From Arsenophonus sp052174115 (GTDB lineage: Bacteria; Pseudomonadota; Gammaproteobacteria; Enterobacterales; Enterobacteriaceae): a DNA stretch of 64,000 bases. The position numbers and the translations under genes are program-made. Below, in pieces: positions 53,049 to 63,550 of the stretch; the first letter of the stretch is position 1; each line of letters opens with the position of its first letter. Below the pieces are notes generated by a model. That model was not told where the DNA came from. It saw nothing but the letters and a program-made list of their open reading frames with translations, and did not search any database. Where the stretch lies: contig JBQMRX010000001.1 in assembly GCA_052174115.1 (NCBI GenBank), positions 992,001 to 1,056,000 of the forward strand, in the 5' to 3' direction.

Positions 53049-53333
53049 ATGACTAGGTCGGAATTAATTGAAAAACTTATTAATCAATTAACTTATATAC
53101 CAACAAAATTTATTGAAAAAGCAGTGAAAGAAATACTTGATCACATGATAATAACTCTTTCTAATGGAGATCGTATTGAAATCCGTGGATTTGGCAGTTT
53201 TTCTCTTCATTATCGTGCCTCAAGCATCGGTCGTAATCCAAAAACTGGTAATAAAGTTTACTTAAAAGGAAAAAAAGTCCCTCATTTCAAACCAGGTAAA
53301 AAATTACGTGATCGTGTTAATATTTATTCATAA
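53049..53333 (+). CDS. ihfB: Integration host factor subunit beta
   Basis: DNA-bending nucleoid protein of the HU/IHF family, 94 aa as in E. coli. The signature IEIRGFGSFSLHYR and the beta-arm GRNPKTGNKV with the intercalating proline are complete, and the C-terminus is HFKPGKKLRDRVNIYS. tggaga precedes the ATG at a suitable distance. It lies 59 bp after rpsA and is followed by a strong terminator. Its partner ihfA is not in this window. In such an AT-rich chromosome the sequence preference of IHF may be reduced, which is inference. Confidence 0.97.
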   Translation: MTRSELIEKLINQLTYIPTKFIEKAVKEILDHMIITLSNGDRIEIRGFGSFSLHYRASSIGRNPKTGNKVYLKGKKVPHFKPGKKLRDRVNIYS

Positions 53334-53363
53334 AAATTAATAAATTTAATTTATTTATTTCAT

Positions 53364-53394
53364 TAATGTAGTGTCTTATTAAGACACTACATTA
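53364..53394 (+). terminator. Rho-independent terminator after ihfB
   Basis: Fifteen-bp perfectly complementary arms, taatgtagtgtctta and its complement, around a single central base; a realistic hairpin has a 12-13-bp stem with several G-C pairs. It begins 31 bp after the ihfB stop. A T-run (gattattttttaaat) follows a few bases later. It closes the cmk-rpsA-ihfB group. Confidence 0.75.
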
Positions 53395-54599
53395 ACAGTA
53401 ATGATTATTTTTTAAATATTTTTTATTATTATATATTATATTTTTGTTTTTTTCTAATAATTAGATTTATTACTATTAATTATAAGTTTTTATATTAAAT
53501 AAGTAAAATAATAAATAATTATGTTAATTATAGAGTAATTTTATATTTTAACATTCGGAAAACATTAATTATTAAAATTAGTATAAATATAATATATTAT
53601 AACAAAATATTATATATTTAATAGTTATCTTAAATTTATATTTTAAAGTAGCTTATTTATTTTTTATTTATTCTGCTTAATAAAATATTTTGTTTATTTT
53701 ATGAATTTAAAATAAAATTTTAAGTATTATTTTAATTTTAATATTTTAATTTTCTATAAAATATTTACTTATAAGTTTTATTTTTTAAAGTTTAAATTGT
53801 TGTATGAATATTTTATTTTTTTAAATTAAATATATGAATTAAACGTAGTTAATTATATAATTAATTTCTTTACAATTTAAAGTACTTATTTTATTAATTC
53901 TCATTTAACTAATTTTATTTAAATAAGTTAATTATTGTTATTTTTGATTAATTTATGTTTTCAGTATCAATTAGTTTATTTATAAAAACTATATTAATTA
54001 TAATTTTATATATTTATATTTTTAAAATGAAATATAAATTTATTATTTGGTATATTAATCTCACCAATAAAACATTAATTTAATATTAATTATTTTTGAA
54101 TTATTAAAATTTGATTAAATAAATTATTATTATAATAATAATAGCTTTATCGATTTATTTATTATTAAAAATTAATATTATTGTTAATATACTGGATAAT
54201 GTTATTTATAACAAAAAAATTAGTTTCTTTCAATTAATTATTTAAAATATAGAATATAAATTAATAATTATTATTAATTAAAATAAAAAATATTAATTTA
54301 TAATATTTATATTTTATTTAAAATATAAATATTATATTATTTTACTTTATCTATAATAAAATTCATCTTTTAATAATTGAAATTATATTTAATTATAATT
54401 ATATTAGTCATATTAATAGTTTAACTAATTTTACTATCAAACTATTATTAATTAATATTTAAAAAAATACATAATAATGAATTATTTACAATAAAAATTA
54501 GTAATAACTATTATTTTAATATTTTATATGTAGAAATTAAAAAAAGATAAAAAAGAATTTTATTTATTTATTAATAGCAAATTTGTTGGATAATTTATT

Positions 54600-54710
54600 A
54601 TGAACCCATCACATTATAATAGTAATATTTTGTCAAAATTGCTTTTATTTAAGGAATTAAATTATAATATATATTTATTTATGTTGTTTGTAGAGTTACG
54701 TGACAAATAA
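54600..54710 (+). CDS. Doubtful small open frame upstream of msbA
   Basis: A 36-codon ATG-to-TAA frame, starting MNPSHYNSNILSK and ending FVELRDK, coincides with a patch that is GC-richer than the flanking desert. A weak ttgga lies about 11 bp upstream. It is hydrophobic in the middle. I do not recognise it. It may be a short real gene, a fragment of a lost one such as ycaI, or a chance frame. Confidence 0.15.
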   Translation: MNPSHYNSNILSKLLLFKELNYNIYLFMLFVELRDK

Positions 54711-54930
54711 TTACTTTCTTATAAAGAATATAATTTATTAATTAATTTTAATATAAATTAATTAATCATAACAGAATTAATATAAATTATAGCGTAGTTT
54801 TATTTTAATTTTATTAAAATAATAAGTTATAGATAAGAGGTTTATTCTTTTTGATATCATCATCAGTTTGTTATTTAAATATTTCCTTAGTAAAATAAAT
54901 AGTTTATTTTCATAGGTATTTAATAAGATA

Positions 54931-56679
54931 ATGATAATGAATGATAAAGATCTATCTACATGGCAAACATTTCGCCGACTATGGCCAATGATTTTACCAT
55001 TTAAATTAGGATTAAGTGTAGCTGCTGTTGCATTAATTATTAACGCTACAGCTGATGCATTCATGATCTCATTATTAAAACCTTTACTTGATGAAGGTTT
55101 CGGTAAAACTGAAAATAGTACATTAAAATGTTTACCTATCGCTATACTTGGATTAATGTTAATAAGAGGAATATCGAGTTTTATTTCTAATTATTGTATT
55201 GCATGGGTTTCTGGTAAAGTAGTAATGAATATGCGTAGACGTTTATTTAGTCATATGATGGGGATGCCTGTTGCTTTTTTTGATAAACAATCAACAGGAA
55301 CTTTGCTTTCTCGTATTACTTACGACTCAGAACAAGTTGCTTCATCTTCATCTAGTGCTTTAATCACTATTGTTAGAGAGAGTGCTTACATTATAGGTTT
55401 ATTTGGGCTTATGTTTTATTATAGTTGGCAACTTTCACTCATATTAATTATAATTGCACCTATTGTTGCATTAACTATACGATCAGTTTCAAAACACTTT
55501 AGGAATATTAGTAAAAGCATGCAAACTGGTATGGGACAAGTAACAGCTAGTGCAGAGCAGATGTTAAAAGGTCATAAGGAAGTTTTAATTTTTGGCGGAC
55601 AAAAAGTTGAAACTGAGCGTTTTAGTAAAGTAAGTAATCATATGCGACGACAGACAATGAAAATGGTAACTGCATCTTCGATTTCTGATCCTATTATTCA
55701 ATTGATTGCTTCTCTAGCATTAGCATTTACGCTTTATATCGCAAGCTTTCCTGAAGTTATGCAAACATTAACAGTAGGAACTATTGGTGTTGTTTTTTCA
55801 TCCATGTTTGCATTAATGCGTCCATTAAAATCATTAACAAATGTTAATGCACAATTTCAACGAGGTATGGCCGCATGTCAAACATTATTTACTATTTTAG
55901 ATATGGAGAAGGAAAAAGATGAAGGTAAATTAACATTAAAAAAATCTAAAGGTAAAATAGAATTTAAACATGTTACTTTTAAGTATCCAACAAAAGAGCA
56001 TCCTGCATTACATAATATTTGTTTTAAAATTCCAGCTGGAAAGTCTATTGCTTTAGTTGGGCGATCAGGTTCAGGAAAATCAACTATTGCAAATTTAATT
56101 ACGCGTTTTTATGAAATTAACGAAGGGCAAATATTACTTGATGATCGTGATTTACGTGAATATACTTTAACCTCTTTGCGTAGTCAAATTGCTCTTGTTT
56201 CTCAGCATGTTTATCTTTTTAATGATACTATTGCAAATAATATTGCTTATGCAACCGATGGTCGTTTTAGACGAAAGGCAACTGAAAAAGCTGCTAAAAT
56301 GGCTTATGCTATGGATTTTATTCAAAAATTAGATAATGGATTAGATACTATTATTGGTGAAAATGGTGTAATGCTTTCTGGAGGACAGCGTCAACGAATT
56401 GCCATTGCACGTGCTTTGTTATACAACTCATCTATATTAATTCTTGATGAAGCTACATCTGCACTTGATACAGAATCAGAGAGAGCTATTCAAGAAGCAT
56501 TAGATGAATTACAAAAAAATCGAACTTCTATTATCATTGCTCATCGTCTCTCAACAATAGAGAATGCAGATGAAATTTTATTTATTCAAGATGGTAAAAT
56601 TATTGAACGAGGGAATCATCAAACTTTACTTAAGTTTGATGGGGCATATGCTCAACTTTATAGCATGCAATTTAAATGA
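54931..56679 (+). CDS. msbA: Lipid A flippase/exporter MsbA (ABC transporter)
   Basis: Homodimeric ABC exporter that flips lipid A-core across the inner membrane. It has 582 aa, the same as E. coli, with which it aligns from NDKDLSTWQTFRRLWP to YAQLYSMQF. The N-terminal half has six transmembrane helices. The ATPase half has Walker A GRSGSGKST near residue 376, the Q-loop VSQHVYLF, the signature LSGGQRQR, Walker B ILILDEATSALD and the switch AHRLST. The TGA stop overlaps the ATG of lpxK by one base, indicating translational coupling. Its own start is one of two ATGs two codons apart. Presence with lpxK and kdsB shows that lipid A is made and exported. Confidence 0.98.
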   Translation: MIMNDKDLSTWQTFRRLWPMILPFKLGLSVAAVALIINATADAFMISLLKPLLDEGFGKTENSTLKCLPIAILGLMLIRGISSFISNYCIAWVSGKVVMNMRRRLFSHMMGMPVAFFDKQSTGTLLSRITYDSEQVASSSSSALITIVRESAYIIGLFGLMFYYSWQLSLILIIIAPIVALTIRSVSKHFRNISKSMQTGMGQVTASAEQMLKGHKEVLIFGGQKVETERFSKVSNHMRRQTMKMVTASSISDPIIQLIASLALAFTLYIASFPEVMQTLTVGTIGVVFSSMFALMRPLKSLTNVNAQFQRGMAACQTLFTILDMEKEKDEGKLTLKKSKGKIEFKHVTFKYPTKEHPALHNICFKIPAGKSIALVGRSGSGKSTIANLITRFYEINEGQILLDDRDLREYTLTSLRSQIALVSQHVYLFNDTIANNIAYATDGRFRRKATEKAAKMAYAMDFIQKLDNGLDTIIGENGVMLSGGQRQRIAIARALLYNSSILILDEATSALDTESERAIQEALDELQKNRTSIIIAHRLSTIENADEILFIQDGKIIERGNHQTLLKFDGAYAQLYSMQFK

Positions 56680-57671
56680 TGATTGAAAAAATATGGTTAG
56701 GTTATTCGTATTTATATCTTTTTTTGATACCATTTTCAATATTTTATGGTATGATTATTGGATTAAGACGACTTTGTTATAATTTAAAAATCTTTTCTAG
56801 TTGGAAATCGCCAATACCTATTATTGTTGTAGGTAATTTAACTGTTGGTGGTAATGGTAAAACACCAGTTGTTATTTGGTTAGTTGAACAGCTTTTATTA
56901 AGAGGTTATCATGTTGGTGTTGTATCTCGTGGTTATGCTGGTAAAGCAACTTCTTATCCATTATTAGTTAATAAAAATATATCAATAAATGAAAGTGGTG
57001 ATGAACCTGCTTTAATTTATTATCGAACCGGGGTACCAATAGCAGTCGCTCCTAAACGAGTAGAAGCAGTTAAAATGCTGCTTAAACAAAAAAAGTTAAA
57101 TATTATTATTACTGATGATGGTCTTCAACATTATATTCTTCAAAGAGATTTTGAGATTATTGTTATTGATGGCATTCTACGTTTCGGTAATGGTTGGTTG
57201 TTACCTGCTGGTCCATTACGTGAATGTAAATATCGTTTAAATACTGTTAATATTATTATTACTAATGGCGGTATAGCTAAATACGGTGAAATTAGTATGC
57301 AGTTAATAGGTGATATCGCCATAAATATGTTAACTGGTGAAAAAAGACTTGTTTATGAATTAAAACAAATTGTTGCAATTGCAGGAATTGCACATCCATC
57401 ACGTTTTTTTTTAAGTCTTGAGAAAAAAGGAATACTCTTAACTTCAAGACATTCTTTTTCTGATCATCAATATTATAAACTTTCTAAATTAAAAAATTTA
57501 GTGACTAACTATCAAACATTATTAATGACTGAAAAAGATGCAATAAAATGTTTTCATTTTGCTCAATTAAATTGGTGGTATTTACCAGTAAATGCTAATT
57601 TTTCAAAGTCAGATACAAAAAAAATACTTTCAGCTATTACTAAGTTAGTAAAATTCAATAAAAAAATTTAA
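56679..57671 (+). CDS. lpxK: Tetraacyldisaccharide 4'-kinase LpxK
   Basis: Inner-membrane-associated kinase that adds the 4'-phosphate to the lipid A precursor, making lipid IVA. The start is the second of two adjacent ATGs, at 56679, giving MIEKIWLGYS as in E. coli; the first would add only one residue. It has 330 aa (E. coli 328). The P-loop GNLTVGGNGKTPV is near residue 54, followed by GVVSRGYAG, SGDEPALIYYRTG, TDDGLQHYILQRD, RFGNGWLLPAGPLRE and LMTEKDAIKC. It overlaps msbA by one base, so the two are one operon. A 20-bp hairpin terminator follows 55 bp after its stop. Confidence 0.96.
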   Translation: MIEKIWLGYSYLYLFLIPFSIFYGMIIGLRRLCYNLKIFSSWKSPIPIIVVGNLTVGGNGKTPVVIWLVEQLLLRGYHVGVVSRGYAGKATSYPLLVNKNISINESGDEPALIYYRTGVPIAVAPKRVEAVKMLLKQKKLNIIITDDGLQHYILQRDFEIIVIDGILRFGNGWLLPAGPLRECKYRLNTVNIIITNGGIAKYGEISMQLIGDIAINMLTGEKRLVYELKQIVAIAGIAHPSRFFLSLEKKGILLTSRHSFSDHQYYKLSKLKNLVTNYQTLLMTEKDAIKCFHFAQLNWWYLPVNANFSKSDTKKILSAITKLVKFNKKI

Positions 57672-58147
57672 ATATATTAATATAATCATATTATTATAAA
57701 TAAAATAATAATATATATTATTTATTAATTTATAATAATAAAATTATTTAATTTTATTATTATAAATTTTACTTAATAAATTTTAATAATCAATAATTTA
57801 ATTTATTTTAAAATTATTTGATATTTAAATAAATTTTAGATAATAGAATTAATAATATTAAGTTTACATTTTAATATAAAAATATATTTTTATATATATT
57901 AATAATATTTTAATAAAATATTATTTGTTAAAATTAAATAAAAAATATGAAATAAAAATTTTTATTTATTAATAAATAAATTTTTAAAATTTAAAATATA
58001 AATAAGTATATTAAGTAATTTTATATAAAATGATTATATATTTTATATATTTTGATAAATATGTTTTATAGTGGATATTAAATTAACAATAACGAATATT
58101 TATGTTATTTTAGTAAAATTATAAACTATTTTTTAATGAGAAAAAAA
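57672..58147. other. Non-coding gap between lpxK and ycaR (ycaQ lost)
   Basis: E. coli has ycaQ between lpxK and ycaR. Here only the lpxK terminator hairpin and AT-rich sequence are present; no ycaQ remnant is recognisable in 476 bp. Confidence 0.65.
57727..57768 (+). terminator. 20-bp hairpin after lpxK
   Basis: Arms 57727-57746 and 57749-57768 are perfectly complementary around two bases, 55 bp after the lpxK stop. All pairs are A-T. The position just after an operon end favours a terminator role. Confidence 0.55.
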
Positions 58148-58327
58148 ATGGATCATCGTTTACTTGATATTATTGCTTGTCCTATTTGTCATGGAAAACT
58201 TATTTTTGATAAACAAAATTTAGAACTTATTTGTAAATTTGATCATATCGCTTATCCAGTTCGTAACAATATACCTGTACTATTAAGAGAAGAAGCTCGA
58301 CAGTTTCCTTTAGATGAAGAAGAGTAA
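58148..58327 (+). CDS. ycaR: Small Trm112-like protein YcaR
   Basis: A 59-residue protein of the UPF0434/Trm112 family, matching E. coli YcaR (60 aa). The start is set at ATG 58148 (MDHRLLDIIACP); an ATG four codons earlier is in frame and cannot be excluded. The CPIC pair at residues 11-14 resembles a zinc-binding half; the second pair is incomplete (a single Cys in ELICKFDH), as in E. coli YcaR. The role is not settled. Its stop is one base before the kdsB start, so it is translationally linked to that gene. Confidence 0.9.
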   Translation: MDHRLLDIIACPICHGKLIFDKQNLELICKFDHIAYPVRNNIPVLLREEARQFPLDEEE

Positions 58328-58328
58328 T

Positions 58329-59078
58329 ATGTTTACAGTAATTATTCCTGCTCGTTTTGCTTCTAAACGTTTATTTGGTAAACCATTGGCTGATATTCAT
58401 GGAAAACCTATGATTATTAGGGTAATGGAAAGAGCAATAATGTCAGGTGCAACGCGTGTTATTGTTGCTACTGATCATCAGGCAATATTTGATATAGTAA
58501 AAAAGGCTAATGGTGAGGTTTATATGACTGATGTTAGCCATAAATCAGGTACTGAACGATTAGCGGAGCTTATTGAAAAATATAAATTTCCTGATGAAGA
58601 AATTATTGTCAATGTTCAAGGTGATGAACCTTTAATTCCACCAGAAATAATTAATCAATTAGCTAATAATCTTTTATTAAATGCTGTTAATATGGCGACA
58701 TTAGCTACTCCTATAAATAGTCAAGATGAAATATTTGATCCTACTATTGTAAAAGTAGTAATAGATAAACAGAGTAATGCTTTATATTTTTCTAGAGCTG
58801 CTATCCCATGGAAACGTGATCAAATTTTAATGACTAAAATAGAAACTTTGAAGTATTTTTTACGTCATATAGGTATTTATGCTTATCGTGCTCATTTTAT
58901 TCGTCGTTATATTCAATGGTCAATAAGTCCGTTAGAAAAAATAGAAATGCTTGAGCAATTGCGTGTACTATGGCACGGCGAAAAAATTCATGTTGCTTTA
59001 GCACTTAAAAAACCAGGACCAGGAGTAAATAATCAACAAGATCTTAATGTAGTTCGTGGTAATATTTTTTTTGATTAA
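58329..59078 (+). CDS. kdsB: CMP-Kdo synthetase (3-deoxy-manno-octulosonate cytidylyltransferase)
   Basis: Activates Kdo with CTP to CMP-Kdo, the donor for the inner core of lipopolysaccharide. The start is ATG 58329, giving MFTVIIPARFASKRL like the family; an ATG five codons earlier lies inside ycaR. The length is 249 aa (E. coli 248). Conserved elements are PARFASKRLFGKPL, VATDHQAIFD, SGTERLAE, VNVQGDEPLIPPEI, ALYFSRAAIPW and HIGIYAYRAHFI, with SPLEKIEMLEQLRVLWHGEKI near the end. With lpxK and msbA, it shows a minimal Kdo-lipid A route. Confidence 0.97.
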   Translation: MFTVIIPARFASKRLFGKPLADIHGKPMIIRVMERAIMSGATRVIVATDHQAIFDIVKKANGEVYMTDVSHKSGTERLAELIEKYKFPDEEIIVNVQGDEPLIPPEIINQLANNLLLNAVNMATLATPINSQDEIFDPTIVKVVIDKQSNALYFSRAAIPWKRDQILMTKIETLKYFLRHIGIYAYRAHFIRRYIQWSISPLEKIEMLEQLRVLWHGEKIHVALALKKPGPGVNNQQDLNVVRGNIFFD

Positions 59079-62000
59079 AATTAAAATCATATTATTTTTT
59101 AAAAAATATTTATTTTATATAATAGAATAAAATATTAGATATTAAATATTATTAATATTATTAATAGATATGATTAACAAATAAATTTATAGTAATTACA
59201 TTTAAATATCAAAAAAATAAATTGATAAGAAAATTTTTTCAAAAGATTATAATGTTAAGATTATGATAAATTAATATATTAAAAATAAAAAATTTAACAT
59301 ATATTGTATAGTTATTTAAAATCAATAATAAAAATTGACTATAAGGTTTTTTATTTTATAAAAATTTTATTTATTTTTAAATTTATTAAAAATTATTTTA
59401 ATATTTTAACTATAATGTTAATTATATATAGAATGTATTGATTTAATATTAAACTATTTTTATGGTATAAAATTTATAGTATTTTTAATAATAAATTATT
59501 TTATTGAAAATAATAACCCAATGAAATTAACTATATCTATGAAAAATAGTTGTATTAAAAGTTAGTTAATATAATTTTAGTCAAAATAATATATTTTAAT
59601 CTTTAAATTAATAAATTTATCAAAATAGTATATATAATTATATTAATATAAATTTAATAAATTATTTATATAAAAATCATTTTAATGTAATTATCATTAT
59701 CTTTTTATTAAAAGAACATTGTTTAAATAAATAATTTTATATTATTATCATAATCTTAATGATATTACAGATAAATTTATAAACATAACAACTATTGGAA
59801 TATATAATTAAATAAAAATATGCATATCTATTATTTAGTAAGATTTAATTGATTAATTATAATTAATCAATTAAATTTAAAAAAATATAAAAGAAAATAA
59901 AAAATAAATTTCAATAATATTGATTCTGTTATTAAATATGATTAATAAATATAAAATAGTATAAATAAATAATTTTTAATAAAATTTAAATATATTATAA
60001 ATATAATATTAAATAATGTAGAGTTAATTGATCATATTTTTTAGATAATTTAAAATAAAAAAGAATTTAAATTAAATTAATAAATAAGTAATCAAAATAA
60101 TTAAATAGATATTAATAAATTATAAAAATAAATATATACTTAATCTATATTTAATTAAAATTATTTAATTAAATATAAAAATAGTAATTTATTATTATAC
60201 ATATTATTCTAAATTAAATAGTTAAGTTAATTATCAATAAAATTATTTTTCATGTATTCATACTAGATGATTTATGATTAATAATTATAGAATGTAAATA
60301 TAAGTATTTGTTATTTGTAAATATTTAAAAGATTAATGTTAATGAACTTTATGGAAATTTAATTATTTTTAATTTTAAAATTTAGTTTAATGTAATTTAT
60401 TTTATGTTTGTATTGATAATTTTGATAAATTCACAAGAAAATTATTAAGATATTATTTTTATGTTAAAAACAATTTATTATTTTTTTGAAAATAAAATCT
60501 CTAATCTATAAAAATTTAATCGATCGATTTTTTAATCTAAATCTTAAATATTATTAATAACATTTTATCATTATTCTAAAAAATTTATTATTTTATTAGT
60601 TATCGTGTTAAAAAATTTTTATAAATGTTACTTTAATAAAGTATTTTAATTAATTTCTGTTTATTTTTTAAGATTTGAAAGAAATTAAAATAATATAATT
60701 ATAGAATTCTAGAGTTTGTAGTTAACATAATTTTAAGTTAAAGTATAATAATAAAAAAATAATATACTATAATTAAAAATTATTTATATATTTTAATTAT
60801 TTTTTAATAAAATTAATGAATCTTTTTAGAAGAAAAAGTATTTTTTCATAAAGTATATAAATTTTTGTAAAATTTAAATTTATAACTAATATTTTATAAA
60901 AAAGTTTTATTTAAAAAAATAGGTTATAAATATAAAATATGTAAAATATCTATTAAATAATTTTAATAAAAAATTTTATTAAAATTAATATTAAATTTTA
61001 AATTAATTTTAGTTATAGAAATTTAATTAATATGTATTAATAAAAAACTCAAATAAAATATTACTAATAATAAAATAAATTAATTTATTTAAATAATGAT
61101 AATTTAAATTTACAATGTTAGAATAAATTAAAATATGATTAAGTTAATTATTAAAGATAATAATATTTAAATAATAACTATATCTTTATAAAGATATTAA
61201 ATAAATATAACAAAAAATAAGATTATTTATTTTTATTTATTTAACTTTAATAAAAGAATATATTTAAAAAATATTATTTGTATGAATAATTAAATTATTA
61301 ATTTATTAATAAAATAGAAATTAAATTAATAGTTTTAATAAAAGAAGTAATAAGTTATAAATAAAATATATAATATTAATTTAATATATAAATGAATTAA
61401 TTAAATATTTATAATAAATTATAAATAAAATTCTTTAAATATAAATAGTAAAAATTAGAATTTAAATATTAATTAATAGAATTTATACTAATTAAAACTT
61501 ATTGATTAGATATAGGAATATTATTAATAATACGATATTTAAATAAATTAATTTTTTTAGTTATCAGTTAAATTTTTTATTTTAATTAATACTTAAATTT
61601 AAGAAACATTTAAAGTAAGAATATTAATTTTATATTTTAGTTGATATTTTATATTTATATATTATACTTTTATTTAAATAATCAATTAATTGTAAATTAT
61701 AAGTAATTATTAATTATCTTAATCAGAAAACTCTGATGATGAGTATTAAATTTAATATTATTATTATTATTAATTTTTTTTAATTTTTAATATTTAATAT
61801 AATTTATAGAAATATTTTTATTATTAATAAAAATTAATTCAATTTTTATTGATGTTAAAATTATTCATTTTATAATATTTTTATATATAGATAAATATTA
61901 TTTATTGATTTTTTAAATAAATTAATTTTTTATAAAAATATAGTTTTATTGTAAAATCATATTTATTTATTTTTCTAAAATTATTAAACTATTTTAATTC

Positions 62001-62202
62001 AAAATTTAATTAAAATGAAAGTTTCATTTTTTATAAAGATATTAATTTATATTTTTATAAATAATTTTCTAATTTATGCTAAACAAATAATTTATATTCT
62101 TATAAAAACAATTCTTATTAAGATATTAAAATTTTAATATTTTAATAAAAATTAATTATATTAATCATCTATAATCGATATGTATTATAAAAAGTTAACT
62201 TT
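59079..62202. other. Three-kilobase gene desert between kdsB and aspC
   Basis: In E. coli the mukBEF operon and other genes follow kdsB. Nothing recognisable of them remains. The stretch holds a promoter-like TTGACT-16 bp-TATAAA at 59335-59362 with no gene behind it, an 18-bp palindrome at 61180-61197, an AT-only palindrome just after kdsB at about 59093-59108, and otherwise AT-rich sequence. Confidence 0.65.
59335..59362 (+). promoter_or_regulatory. Orphan promoter-like sequence
   Basis: TTGACT (59335-59340) and TATAAA (59357-59362) are 16 bp apart, both one base off consensus. No open frame follows. It could drive a small RNA, or be a relic or chance occurrence. Confidence 0.2.
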
Positions 62203-62212
62203 TTATAATACA
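62181..62212 (-). terminator. 32-bp palindrome overlapping the aspC stop codon
   Basis: The sequence is perfectly self-complementary with gttaac at its centre and includes the last codons and stop of aspC. Transcribed from the minus strand it forms a stem of about 13-14 bp with a 4-6-nt loop. No long T-run follows, but its location at the gene's end fits a terminator or an mRNA 3'-end stabiliser. Confidence 0.55.
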
Positions 62213-63393
62213 TCAATAATAGCTTTGCATAAAGGAACTATATTTTCTAATGTTAAGCCTGCAATATTAATTCTACCAGAATTTATCATATAAATAGCAT
62301 ATTTTTTACGTAACTGAGTTACTTGTTCTTCATTAAGACCACTAAAAGAAAATGTACCATTTTGTTTATTGATAAAACTAAAATCTTTTTTAGCATTTTT
62401 TTCTTTTAATATATTTACAAATAATTGTCGCATACGTTGTATACGTTTCCTCATATTTGTTAATTCTTCAATCCATTCTTTTTTTAGTAATTTATCTGAT
62501 AAAATAGTAGTAACAATGCTAGCACCATGGGAAGGAGGATTAGAGTAATTTGCTCGGATAATTGATTTTATTTGACTAACCGCTCGTTCTGCTTGATTAC
62601 TATTATTAGTAATAATAGTACAACCACCAACCCGCTCATTATATAGGCTAAAATTTTTAGAATAAGAATTAGCAATAATAATTTCTGGATTTTTATTAAT
62701 AAAAATATGTAAACTTTTTGTATCTTCTTTTATTCCTTTAGCAAATCCTTGATAAGCAAAATCAAAAACTGGTAGTAAATGTTTTTTGTTTGCAAAAGTA
62801 GATAAAATTTCCCATTGTTCTTGCGTTGGATCAACACCTGTAGGATTATGACAGCAACCATGTAGTAATAATACATCACCTGGTTTAGCATCCTCTAAAC
62901 TAGTTAACATACCAGTAAAATTTAGATTATGTTCATTAATATCATAATAATTATAGCGACATATTTTTAGACCTACTGCTTTTAATATATTCTCATGATT
63001 TGGCCAGGTTGGTTGACTTATCCAAACGCGTTTTGTAGGAGTATATTTAGCAATAAATTCAGCTGTAATACGTAATGCACCAGTTCCTCCTAAGGTTTGT
63101 GAAGTTCGAACACGGTTTTCAGCGATTATTGGATGATTTTTTCCAAAAAGTAATTGTTGAGTAAGATTAGAAAATTCTGATATTCCATTAATAGCAAGAT
63201 AATTTTTAGTAACTTCTTTTTCTAAAAGATATTTTTCTGCTTTTTTAACAGAAGTAAGAATAGGAGTTTTTCCTGATTCATCTTTATAAACACCGATACC
63301 TAAATTAATTTTTTGTTTACGTGGATCAGCATTAAAACTCTCTGCTAAACCTAAAATAGGATCAGCTGAGGCAGAAACAATGTTTTCAAACAT
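62203..63393 (-). CDS. aspC: Aspartate aminotransferase
   Basis: PLP-dependent transaminase interconverting aspartate/2-oxoglutarate and oxaloacetate/glutamate; it can also transaminate aromatic keto acids. It has 396 aa, as in E. coli. Landmarks are the N-terminal FENIVSASADPILGL, NLGIGVYKDESGKTP, LLHGCCHNPTGVDPT with the substrate-binding Asn, FDFAYQGFAKG, the PLP lysine in NSYSKNFSLYNERVGG, and ANYSNPPSHGASIV with the cofactor-phosphate and substrate arginines nearby. It sits directly behind the porin gene on the same strand, as in E. coli aspC-ompF, but a terminator separates them. With aromatic synthesis broken its role is probably aspartate/glutamate metabolism. Confidence 0.97.
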   Translation of the reverse strand: MFENIVSASADPILGLAESFNADPRKQKINLGIGVYKDESGKTPILTSVKKAEKYLLEKEVTKNYLAINGISEFSNLTQQLLFGKNHPIIAENRVRTSQTLGGTGALRITAEFIAKYTPTKRVWISQPTWPNHENILKAVGLKICRYNYYDINEHNLNFTGMLTSLEDAKPGDVLLLHGCCHNPTGVDPTQEQWEILSTFANKKHLLPVFDFAYQGFAKGIKEDTKSLHIFINKNPEIIIANSYSKNFSLYNERVGGCTIITNNSNQAERAVSQIKSIIRANYSNPPSHGASIVTTILSDKLLKKEWIEELTNMRKRIQRMRQLFVNILKEKNAKKDFSFINKQNGTFSFSGLNEEQVTQLRKKYAIYMINSGRINIAGLTLENIVPLCKAIIDVL

Positions 63394-63550
63394 ATTTATA
63401 ATTCCAATAACTCAATTGTAATTTAATAATAGAAGATAATCTTAGGTTAACAAGATGAAAGTGATTTGCCAATACTCTATGAAAAAAAATAAAATAAACT
63501 AATAATATTAATTTATATATTTTATAAATATTAATATTTTTTAATTAGTT

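Larger units (their letters stand above)
53334..54930. other. Non-coding gap between ihfB and msbA (ycaI lost)
   Basis: E. coli has the ComEC-like ycaI here. Apart from the ihfB terminator and a GC-richer patch with a 36-codon open frame at 54600-54710, I see only AT-rich decay. No ycaI similarity could be recognised. Confidence 0.6.

Noticed and set aside
54777..55064. Minus-strand open frame upstream of and inside msbA
   Set aside because: About half of it is antisense to the conserved msbA N-terminus and the rest is low-complexity AT translation.
61180..61197. 18-bp palindrome in the kdsB-aspC gap resembling the stem after ydiK
   Set aside because: Nine-bp half-sites of A/T-rich sequence are expected many times by chance in 64 kb of this composition.
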